64,000 nucleotides of DNA from Manduca sexta (taxonomy: Eukaryota; Arthropoda; Insecta; Lepidoptera; Sphingidae). The stretch spans positions 21,050,790 through 21,114,789 of the forward strand of contig NC_051141.1 in NCBI RefSeq assembly GCF_014839805.1, read 5' to 3'. The notes below the pieces were generated by a model. It did not search any database, was not told the origin of the DNA, and saw nothing but the letters and a program-made list of their open reading frames with translations. The position numbers and the translations under genes are program-made. Below are positions 11,394 through 23,300 of the stretch, in pieces (position 1 is the stretch's first letter; every line of letters begins with the position of its first letter).

Positions 11394-14300
11394 CTGCCAA
11401 TACGCATCGCGGAAATAATTAAAAATAGTCGCGTCTGCGGCATTGTTGCGTGATAATGATGTGAACAAAATGAGACTCATTCATAAGAAAGGAATATTCG
11501 TGCGTCCGCGTGAGGCGCGTATGATCCCATGAATGTCATCAAACCATGCGATACGTACCGCGCGCAGTTGCAGCGGCGTGAAGACGTACGCTAACGACAT
11601 GCGTAGCGGCACCATCAGCACCAAAAAGAAGGGCAGCGCTAGCGAGAAACGCGACGACTTCACTGCGTACAGGACGCACAAGCCTGCCACTTGGATCAGC
11701 GTGTACAGGTGCATCTTGAGCGTCGGCACCTGCGGACAAGGCGACAGGCGCATGTCAGACTCCCACTCGCACCACACACCATACATTATATACCCCGGCA
11801 TTGTGCACATTGCACGTAGTACACTCACCCGTCTCACGTATGGTACTTGTGGGTGGTGTTTCACCGGCTTCAGCAGAAGGATGCATCTATCCCAGAGCTG
11901 GATCCCACCGAGCGCAGAGATGCCCATGTATAGAAAAACGCCAAAGAGGACAGCCATGGGCACGAGTCGAAGCCAGCTGGACGCCAGCACCGACAGCCCC
12001 ACCAGGATCGCCACCAACAAGCCGGTCAGGCGCTGTTCTGCGAATATCAAAGTTACGTGTCAACTCTCAACATCGGCTGAAGCTGTTGCCTAAACCCACT
12101 GCCGTAAATCTGTTTTTTTTTTCAATTTAATAATTTTATATCGAAGCTCTACATATCTTTTTCCTGAGTCTATGAATATGACGGCCAGTCCAATAACACC
12201 TTCACAACTAATTGGAATGCCCGGAACGTTGCTACCATTACATTATTACCTATTCATTAGATCATAACATACTTAGCGACCATATGATACAATGTACTTA
12301 TTGAAAAATAAATTATAAAGAAGGTATTTAAAAATTGGCATTATTTATTATTAATATATTTGAGCCACTTCTGCGAATTGTGCTAGAATTACTGAAAAGT
12401 AATTGTAAATCATAGCAATAATCTATATATATAAAAATCAATTGCTGTTCGTTAGTCTCGCTAAAACTCGAGAACGGCTGAACCGATTTGGCTAATTTTG
12501 GTTTTGAATTATTTGTGGAAGTCCAGGGATGGATTAAACGGTGACGAACATAAATAATAAATAACGGAAAATACTAAAAACGACAATATAAGTTTTCAAT
12601 ACAAAATGTTCCTACCTGTGAAACATTTCATGTCTTTTCTCTTTTTAGAAATAAAGAACTGTAACATATATATAGGTGTATTCAGAAATAAGTCTGTTTC
12701 ATAGTTGTAATATGAGGTCCGATTTCTTTGGTTTATTTTGTTCAAATACAAAACATTTCAGAAATAAATAAAGTGTAAAAGTGTTAGTTGGTTCTCAAAA
12801 ATAGAAAATAAATAAAGAAATTTCAAGACTATAATTAAAATCTATCATCAATTGTTCAGTGCGCGAGAACTTTATTTATTGTTATTGTCGCAAAATGCCA
12901 CGGAGATGACTTAGATCGTCGAAGTCAATCAAATGTGCGACGAGCTACCTCACGTGCAAGCCGTACTGGGGCCTTATTCTCTTCACGTTATTTTAACAGT
13001 GCGTAACAAGCACGTAACACAACGCATCATGTTAAGGACTATAGAAATTTGGCTTACAGAATACCATTCCACGCACATTTCTCGAAGATAACATGACACG
13101 GCCGCGTTACGCATTTATATCATACAGAATAAGGGCCCTGTTGACTAGCGAGAGACAGATAATGATAACGTACGTATTGGTATGGCAAAATTGCGTTCCA
13201 CGATGAATAATAATAATAAATGTATGTAGGTGATACGAAGTTCACCGGGTCATCTAGTCCTTACATAATATTACAACACAAAGTTCCTGCCGCATCTGTC
13301 CTTCTCTAATAGTACCATAGCCAAAGATTCTAAGTGGGGATTTACTTGAACGTCGTTAGCACCAATTCAATTTTGAAGATTGCAGGCTTATATGATATAT
13401 ACTCTTCCAGCGATGATGGGAACATATACAGGGTTTCAAAAATGTAAAATAAAAGTGACATGGAAATACTCGAGCGCCACAGATATTGATAGTGTACATA
13501 TTTACCCTGTACAGTGTACAATGTACATGCCCCGCGTGTCAATCTGCCGGTTTGCATGGTGGGGGTGGCCACACGGCGCGTTAGATATTCAGAGGGGATG
13601 ATAAGCGATCTAGATAAAAGTTCCTATTCAAAAGACTTTTCACGTAAGTCGCGTGGAGGACTAAACCCGAAACTATTCGACATAGCGAAAAATACTTATA
13701 GGAGTCTCGGGACCGATTTTGACGAAAACTAATAGACCGCTTCAACCTAATGGAGTAGACGTAGCGTTGGGTCGCATTGCAAAAATTCGCCTTCTCAACG
13801 TTTGGCGGATTGGCGAAGCGAAACATTGCGCGCGTCGCCACCTTGCGACCCACCTAGCCCCGGCTCGTCATAGTTTTTTACGAATACTTAGTAGTTACTA
13901 TATCTATTCTATTACATAATGCTAAAGAGTTTGTCTGAATGCGCTAATCTTAGGATATTGGATAGTCTATTTATCGAGGAAGCTTATAGGCTATATAACA
14001 TCACGCTATAACCAATAGGAGCGGAGCGTCAATGAAAATGTTGCATAAACTGACGAAAGTGATTACTTTTGAGAGTTTCCGGTGCGTGCTCTGCGTAAAC
14101 GTTGCAGATACGCAACAAATATCTATGACGGAATTATAGCTTTTAATAAGTTGTAAAAAATATATTAATGAAATACCTATATTATAGCATTCAAAGTATA
14201 TGCATGCTAGGCTCAAATCGTCAGATAAGTGAAATGCATAGTTTTTAGTATGTAAGTAATAAACCCAACTTACTCTAATCTGACGTGCTCTAGTATTTCA

Positions 14301-17300
14301 AACAATGATTTTTTAACTATTCTGATCGGGGGCTATACGCACGCGATCCTATATAGACGGCGCTTATTTGGTGGAGGCACTCAACAGTGTGCTGAGTAAC
14401 TGTTCTGCCCCTGTAGGCACACAGTCAACATTCTTGGCGTGCTATATTGATATTTTCGCTATAAGCAGCATTTATCCATGACGCAACTCTAAAAGCTACC
14501 TAGCTCACTACCTGTTGCAAAGCAAAACTGATAGCCATAATATAAAATGAAATATTACAAAAATAGAACACAGTGCATAAGAAGTATTGTGGGTACCTTT
14601 GACCTCCACTATGTGGGGCTTGTCGCCAGGCGCGTGCGTGGTGGACATAATGGTGAGTGCGGAGACGTGGCTGACGGAGCGCACGGTTGCGACGCACTGC
14701 CACGGCGCGCCAAACATGCCACAAATCGCGTTCACCGCCGACATTATCACTATGTCCATGTGGAACCCGCTGCCTTTCTTCAGCTTGCGCTCCGGCTTGT
14801 CGATGATCAGCCTGCGGACAGAGGGAAATGAACATGATGCAGGTCGCTCGCTCAGCCAGTTCGCGAGGCGCTACAGCTCAGAGCACAGCAAACTCTTACT
14901 CAGCGATGTGCGTTTCCATGAACACAATGATGTACACCATGAGCGCAGGCAACGCCATTGCCAGTGCGGCCCACAAGGGGATGGTCTCGAGGCCGGGGTT
15001 GTACGCCACCAGCCAGGCGCGCGGCGTGGTGGGGCTCAGGCCGGCAGGCACGCGCAGCGTCTCCGTCCACACCGGCACTACGCACGACACGGCCACCATC
15101 AGCACGATCGCGATCGGCACACCGAAGTCACCCAGCGCGCGGCGAGCCTGCGTACCACAACGACTCGACACTCGTCACTGTATACCTACTCACGTGTTAC
15201 TACACACATAAACTCGAAGACGTGTCGTCCTATACTTACGCTGCGTCCTAGGAACTTTCCGTTTCTGAATATGCGAAGATAGTACGCAATGATAAATGTA
15301 GCCAACGTCAGCATCGTACAAAACAGCGCCGTGTTGGGTTGCGGCACTACTGTTAGGGGCGCGGGGCTCGCGAGGGGCGGTTGCGCGGATATTGAGGAGT
15401 TGTCTGTCAACACAAACGTCATTATTATAACTATTCGACTGTTTATATGTAAGTACACAGCGGCGGCGAAGGGTAAAATATTTCGAAAACGAACCCGACG
15501 CATTATATAGGTACTAGTGATGTAACGAATGTCATTTTTTGAACGTTCGCGAATGCGAATGCGAATATTTAGTTTTTGTTCAAATATGGCGCCAATTTTC
15601 TATGATGATTATCTAAATTTTATTATTATCTAAGATGATAATTATCTAAACATTAAAAAGTTATGTAAAGACTGATAAAAAAATTATAGAAGAATTTGTT
15701 TTTGTTTCTTTCAATTGCTTTTAATTTCTTAGTTGCTATTGTGTTACAAGTTCTAATGAGAATTACACTTTAAGCTTTATTAAAGTGAACGAAATAATTT
15801 TGTTTATTTTTAAAGTTTAATATTCCTCTACTCAAGTTTAATTACTAACTTAAAAACATGGTAAAAATAGTTAATTAATTGGTATGTTTTAAGAAAGAGG
15901 GGTATTTTTCTTTGAGAGTCTATAATTTTTTGTTTGTTTGTTTAGACTATATTTATAGTTTATTGTAGAAGAATATTGTTTTAGTTTAGATTTTGATTCT
16001 ATTAACCTACTATTACACACACACAGTATTACGAATATTATCTCGGAAGGGATATGCAGAGGCGCAACCAGGGCACCCACTTTTCGCCAATTGTGTTCTG
16101 TCTAATAGTGTGACAGGGGCGAGCCTATCGCCATGTCGGGCACAAATTTCACACTCCGGGCTGATACTGAGCAGAAAAACCCAAATATCACTTTGCCCGA
16201 TCCGGGATTCGAACCCAGGACCTTAGAGCGCTGCCGTACCGCACATGCAGTAGAACTATGCCACCGAGGCAGTCTACTATTATCTTCAAATATTTTTTTT
16301 TCTGATATTGACATTCGCAAAACATTCGCAGAAATTTTGCGAATGCGAATGCGAATGCGAATATCCAAAAATATGCGAATATTCGCGAATGCGAATGCGA
16401 ATATTCGTTACATCACTAATAGGTACTAACATACCTAAATATGGTCTGCAAATCGTTCTAATGAAAATTAGATTTGACATAAAGTACACAGAGTACAGGC
16501 GGTACACACCAGAATTAACTTGTACCGCGTAGGATGCCACGAACCTGCGCTAGTGGAGTTAAGAGGTGCCAGTGGCTGTGTTACATTTGTATTATTGGAA
16601 CTGTTGAACTGGCAATAGTCGACGCCGAGCGGATGCGCGCGATACACGCCGATTGTACTGGTGATTGGCTCCGATATGAATATCAGCGAAATCAGGAACG
16701 CGAAGATGTCCTCTGTGAACCTGGTGATAACATGTACAATGTGCATTAAATAGATTTTCAGTCGGCGATCCTAAATCAAAGTAATTAATGGAGGAAAAGT
16801 ACCAATATAACGGCTCGGACGCGGCCATTAACAACAATCACCCGGGTAGGCGTATAGCAACAGGTTTATATGTGAGTTGCGATATTTTGATATACCTAAT
16901 TACAATATCGACATTCGATAGAAGTTATACTAACCTGGATATTTTTTTAACCGCCACACTGCCCTCAACAGAGGCCACAGCTAAAGCGATTACAATCATC
17001 CAAAGGCCACAGTACATGCGCGCCGCCAAGAAGTCGAACCCATAGGAGCGGCAGAAGTTAGAAAGTGATTCATCGAGCAATAATAGCGGGCCTGTCGCGC
17101 CCGTGATCATCATGGGCTGGCCTGCCACCAGTGCGAACACCACGCCCCCAGCGCTCGAGAACAACTGCAACCAACGACACAGTTACATGCGGCAGAGATA
17201 AAATGTTTGTAACTGCGTCATATTAAAGGATGTATTCTACGTACCAGCGTCTCCGAGATGCCGATCTTGCCATGAGTTTTCTCAGCGAGCAATCCACCGA

Positions 17301-20300
17301 AAGTAATGGCGGACGAAACTGCAGCGAAATACATGAAGATAACCGCGGCGACACACTGCCCGTTAAGCGCGTCCGTGAAGTCCGACAGGTAGTACGGGTA
17401 CCGGCGCCGCATGTCGCGCACCACACCTGCAAACACGCCAGCCTGTCAACGCACGGTCCATAACTCAAATTAATGCACCAGTCTTTACTGCCGTACCTCC
17501 GAATAGACGACCCGTTCTAGTCAGCGGATCCTCCGGTTCATCCGGTGGCAGGCCGCCCATCTCGGCCGCCAGTAACGCCTTCTTTTCATCGGAGGGCGGT
17601 GCGGCGCCATCAGCTGCGCGCTTGCGCTCGAGAGCATCTCGCTTGCGTCGCCGAATCATCTCGCTTTTGGCACGCAGTTCTTCAAAGGGTAACAGGGCCT
17701 GACGCTCCCAATCACCAGGGGGCAACACTATAGAATCGTCGAGGAACTCGTTGATGGCCGAGAGAAGCTCGCGTCGGTCGTCCGCCTTGTATGCGATCGA
17801 ATGGAACGTAGGGTTGGACATGAGTGTAGAGATGGAACGGCCCACCTCATGGTAGTCGAGGTCCGCGCCTGCCGGCCCCAGCAAGATGAACATGAAGCGC
17901 ACAGGCACCGGCACCTCCGTGATGGAGGGCATTAGGATGCCTTGTGCGAGGCGCACGAACGCGATGGTGGGCTGCTCGAGGAAGCCGACCGCGCCTACCA
18001 GCACAGTAGTCGCCTCAGCGTCCTCGGGTATACGCTTCATGATTGAGTCGTTGTGCGGCCGCCGTAGCTCGTCCTGCGAGTCGGTCACCCGCGCCGCGTA
18101 CTCGACTTCGCGCAGCCCTGCCTCCAGCCCTGCTACCGACATCTTTTTGCGTGCCTCCGCCTTGTCAGCGGGCAAGGCGTGAGAGCTGCGCCGGCGTCGC
18201 TCCGAAAGATTCTGCGTATATACACGTATACGGTACTCACTTTATTCCCGCGGCACACCGCATACAGAACATGCCTCCTCTCAACATGGATATTTTACAG
18301 ATGTACATTGCACACATTGTCACCACTTGGTTTTTAGCACAATATTTGTAAAACAAAGTCTCTCGTCATAAAAGAAAGAAAAACTATATTATGGATAAAA
18401 TGAGTGAAGCTAAGAGGAGCATTATTTTTACGAGTGTGTCTGACGATCGTGCCGTTCGTGGGTCACGCACGTCGGAACAATGTCTCTAACGACATCTAGC
18501 TCTACACGATTAGTGTACAGATGATTCAATCGACTGCAACTATCTATACGAATGGTTGACGAATGAAACCATGAGACAAGGGGTGATGTTGATCGGCGAT
18601 ATACGGAAAGCCAGTCGGCCGCATGCGATAGGTAGTACTGGTGCGGCGCGCTACGTGGACGAGTTGGCTACCTAGTGATGGGTGGGTGAGGGGCGAAGGG
18701 AGCAGGGACAGGGACACACGCGTATGGGAGAAGCGGTCCGTACGAAGAGGTGCACGCTGTGGCGGCGGCAAGTGGCCGTCGCCGAGCACATGGAACACCG
18801 CGGCCGCGAGCCCGCGCCGCCCTCCTCCATCCACAGCGACTGCGCACCAATACAACACCGACAACGCTTAACAGGCGCTCGAGCGATGCCTCACCGACAC
18901 CCTTGCACAATTAACCTACATACTGCTCAAAATATTATAAACAATATGACTCATTTTAATATAAATCAATATCACGTATTATACTATTAGTGTCTGGATG
19001 CAGCTTTTCACTTGTGTGCATCTGTGTGTGTGTGTTTGTAAATGTTGATTACATAATGGCGAGAGTCCTTGAAATCGTGACCTTGGACGTGTTCACAAGT
19101 CGGTACACAAGGCAGCTTATCATGAAACATTACGATAAACGTAAGTCGGTATCTGACACCGCGGATTATCTGCTCCATTTATCATTTGTATGTGATATAC
19201 CTATCGGACGGTCAATTGTGTTTTGGCCAGGCGGCCGAAACTCCGGTACCGGTATGAGTTGTATGTAGGCACTAACCTGCAGGCTGCTGTAAGAGGCTTG
19301 TTTCTTGCCGCTGATGGAGAAGCGGAAGCGGTCGTCGTGCACGTGCCTGTGTCGCAGTAGTAGCGAGCGCATCACCACCGGTTTGTCATCCTCTTCGATG
19401 AGGCCGTCGGTGACCATGGCCTCGACCACGCGGTACGCGACGCCCGGTAAGTCCTTCTCGTCCAGGTCTAGCAGCACCACGCCCGTCTCCAGGCAGCGGC
19501 GCAGGTTCAGCAGCGAGTGGAACGAGAGCGAAGCAACGTGTGGCCGGCCCCATCGAGCCGAGCCTTCCTCCACGTCCTCCTCGTACTTGATCCAGCGCGC
19601 CGTTTCCTTCCACTCGGTGTCACCATCCTCCGTCGCTAGCAACTCGTCCAGTTGCACGAACACCTGTAGAGACATGGATACGTGAAAATTGCGGCCGCGA
19701 CATGGTTACATACACCGAGCCTCGCTCGTCGTCGTTTTGGAACCACTTACCGCGTGTGGGCTGTGGTCGTACATATTCTTGTAGGTGGCGTCGGGCAGTA
19801 TATTCTGCACTTTGTCGCCGCCGTCTTTGCGGCCCACGTGCACCGTCGAGCCCTGCGCAGAAAAATCATTGAATAGAAGTTAAGTGGGACAAGTCCCGCG
19901 CGGTGCACACTCGGTTGTCGCGCGTGGCGCCTTACCCGGGGCTGTATCTTATGCCTGCGTAGCGCGCGCGGATCATCGCTGCGGTGGCTGTGTAGCTCGT
20001 CGCGATCCGCTTCTGGTAACGGTTCCTCGCCGGCGCCGAGCGGTGCGTGCTGCTCTCCTCCACCGCCACTACCGCCGCCGCCTCGGGCACCCTCCTGCAG
20101 CGAGTACTTGCGTGACTTGTGTGGGTGAAGGTGACGCCTGCGCACAATTACACCACACTCAAAAATTGTCACTATGGGACCTCATCAGTTCGGAAGTGTT
20201 AAGGCCGGCAGCGAGGCACACACGGCCGTAGCTGCGCACGCATGTTGCGAGCGCCCCGAGGCTCACCGGCGGTGCGCCACGTCGGAGGCGCGCGAGTACG

Positions 20301-23300
20301 TCACCGGCATAGTGTGCCGGCAGAGAGGCGACGCTCAGGCCGGCGCCGCCCGCCCCTCTAACGATGTGCCACCGTGTGCAAAATGCGCACCGATCGCGGC
20401 TCATCGTCTTCCGCCTTCCACCCTCCACCCTCCACCCTACGCTCTCTACTCTTCGTACACCGTATTCCGGACAATGCCAATGTCACGCGAGCATACTATT
20501 TCAGTCACAAAGACGTAACAAGCTCAGCGTCGTGTCGTATCGCCGCGGGAACGCGTGACGTTGTTCTGACGCGGCGGCTTGGCAGCGCGAGTGTGTGCCC
20601 ACGTCGCGTCCTCTGACAGTCCGGCGAGCGCCGCGCTGAGCTCTAATAACAAGCGAGTGGTGGCGTATAACTTACGCGTTTCTCTGGGCTCGTCGTTCGT
20701 GGTCGGCGTCGTCTAGAGGGTGGTCTGGCGAGTGATCGCGCTGTTCACGTTCGCCGCCGAACTGCACGTGCCGGTCGTCCTGCTCGGCCGCAGCCTCCTG
20801 CGCGCAAATACATACACACACTGTAGTAGTGAACAACAAGCTCGGCACCACACTAATGTGGTTTACTTACCTGCGGGTCATTAGTGGACGCGGCGGACGC
20901 GTAAGGCGGTGGCGCGGCGACGTCGCGGCGCGGCTGGCCGGACCCAGCGGCCGGTGGCGGCTGCTGCTGCCCTTCGCCCCACACCACGCGCTCCATCTCT
21001 TCGTCCAGTTGCACTTCGTCATCGCCCGCCACCTGACCAGATGACTACCTTCGTTATCGATGCTTTATTCTTAAGTGGCATGTTCGCACTGAAATGTCGC
21101 CGACTGCAGTGTCAACGGCACAGATTTTACACATGACATTATTTTCAAGAGCAACTACAATGTTACAATTCTCCGCCAGGCAAGTTATTATGTTGTAGTA
21201 TGTGTATTTTTGTTTTGTATTCGTGAATTGTGACTGCAATATTGAGCTAAATCAATACCATGTTGTGGCAACATTAATTGTATTAACCGTGCCTCAACTT
21301 ATGTCGTAGTTATTTGATATGATATTATAGTGTTGCTTCATCCTTAAAATAATAAAATAAAATCTTTAAGGTCCAACCGTCCAAATCGGCGGATATCACA
21401 ATGTGTATCTGATATGGACGTACTCCCTATAATGATTGCACTGTGGGTCCCTGGGCCGAAAATAAGTTTACCAAATAGTGGGCGCACTACTTGCATCTGC
21501 GCCTACCCTTCAGAGATACAGACAAAAACGCATAATGACTACAAGTGAGGGTGCGACCAAGGCGCTCACCGGCGGTGAGCGTCCCTGGCGACGCTGCATG
21601 CGGCTCCAGGGCTCTGTCGGCGCGGCGGGCGGCGGGCGGCGGCGCCCGCTGCACTACCGCCACTGACGTGTGTCACCGCCGTGGACCCTCCTCCCGCGCC
21701 CGCGCCCTCCGGCGGTGCCCTAAGTAATGCGCTCCGGCGGAGCCGGGCCGGGAGCGCCTCGCCGGAGCGCCGCGCCGGGGCGCCAGGAGTGGCGCTCAAC
21801 AAATTACAAACGGGCGTTCGTGCGCACCGCACACTACACTATAACTCATATCCAAACACCGAGACTGCTCCCTCACATCGCAATCGCACAACGAATAAAA
21901 ATTTATTTAGGTACCTAATATCTAGATAATACTGTAACCGATGACATTACGTTTATCGAGTATTGTAAATTTTTCGTTTCATTGCTGTCGAAACGTATTG
22001 ACCTTAATAACGAATTATAATTTAATTAAAGTAGTTAGTAGTGACGCATTCAGGTACACGCGTGGGGCGGTGTAGTCTGTAGAGCGCTGTGTGGTCGGAG
22101 ACGCGTGGCTCGGGAGTAACAAGTGCACGGCCCTGACCCTCGAGCCGCGCGCTTGAGGCGGGTCAGGCACGAGCCGCTCGGCGCCGGGCACCGCGCCGGG
22201 CACCGCGCCGGGCGGCACGCCGGGTGCCGGGTCGGCCGGGGGACAAGGTCACGGCCGCCGGGGGTCGATACGGCCCCCGCCCGCACCCGCGCCGCACCTC
22301 GCACACGCCGCCACGCCGGTGCACCGGTGCAGCGGTGCGCGCTGCCCTAGTTAGCAATCTGTGTCATTTGTGATTGCCAATTTGCACCTTGACTGTTTCC
22401 GAGGAAGCGTGCCGCCTCGTCCGCCTCACTCGCCGCACCGCCCGCGATGAGCAAAGCCCTTTTTATTTTGTACGTACGTAAACTACGTTGCAAAACTATC
22501 GCCTAATCTCAAAGACGATTGAGCATAGAGCACTTATGATGGTGTCTACGGTCTTATGACCCCGCGTTAAGATGGAGAGCGTCAGACTGGTCGACGGGTT
22601 GTGCTTTTAAATATTGGGATACCAAAAATAACTCGCAGCGGGTCTCTTCGACGTGTCAGGGCCGGCGTACAGCCTCGAGTATGTACTTTTGTTGCTTATT
22701 TGACGACTGCAACCGCTTTAATGTAGCACCGCCTGGGGCTAGCATGAAAGTTCAAATTCAACTATGCACATTGTAGTCATTGTACTGACAACGGTCCTCA
22801 TCTGTGTCGTCAGATGTTCCCCGAACTTAATATGGCGATGTTGCATGTACTCGTAGTTATGTATCTGTCCTAGCAGATCATCGATTATAAGCGGTGGACG
22901 TGGCTCCGAGAAACGGAGCAGTGCTGGTGAGGCCAGCTCCGCACGCGGCACGCTCTATCTTATCCGTAAAACTGATAAATTTGGCACATACGCCGCGCGG
23001 AACAATATTATCAGCACTCGCAGCCGACTCGAGGCCGCCTCGCCGCCGTCTCGTCACGCCGGTGGAAAGTTACCTCCGAGGACGGCAAGATACTGGAGCC
23101 GTCCGCGCCTCGCGCGTCTCCATCAATCTCCCGTGATTTAGTCGCGCGCTCAGGCGCCGCTCCCAATATCTAGCAGACACTCATTTGACATACACCACTT
23201 GCAACGGAAGAACGGTATCGTTATTGGACATGACGATTTGTTTGCAAAGCGCGAGCTGCTAAATCGAGACATGCGAGTGCGTGCAGCGTGTGCGCTGACA

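Noticed and set aside
11481..12050. 189-residue continuous minus-strand frame taken as one exon
   Set aside because: It spans exons 14 and 15 and the 99-bp intron between them. The extra residues have no place in the SLC4 family, and the GTGAGT/CAG splice sites are clear.
14587..15282. 231-residue plus-strand frame
   Set aside because: Antisense shadow of exons 12 and 13 of the anion exchanger; no family similarity.
18672..18839. Possible 168-nt cassette exon in intron 6
   Set aside because: Splice-like ends exist, but in the phase required by exons 6 and 7 it ends in an in-frame TAG, and its residues match no family member.
22050..22350. GC-rich frames on both strands in intron 1
   Set aside because: Open because of high GC and a short tandem repeat; no convincing donor or acceptor and no similarity.
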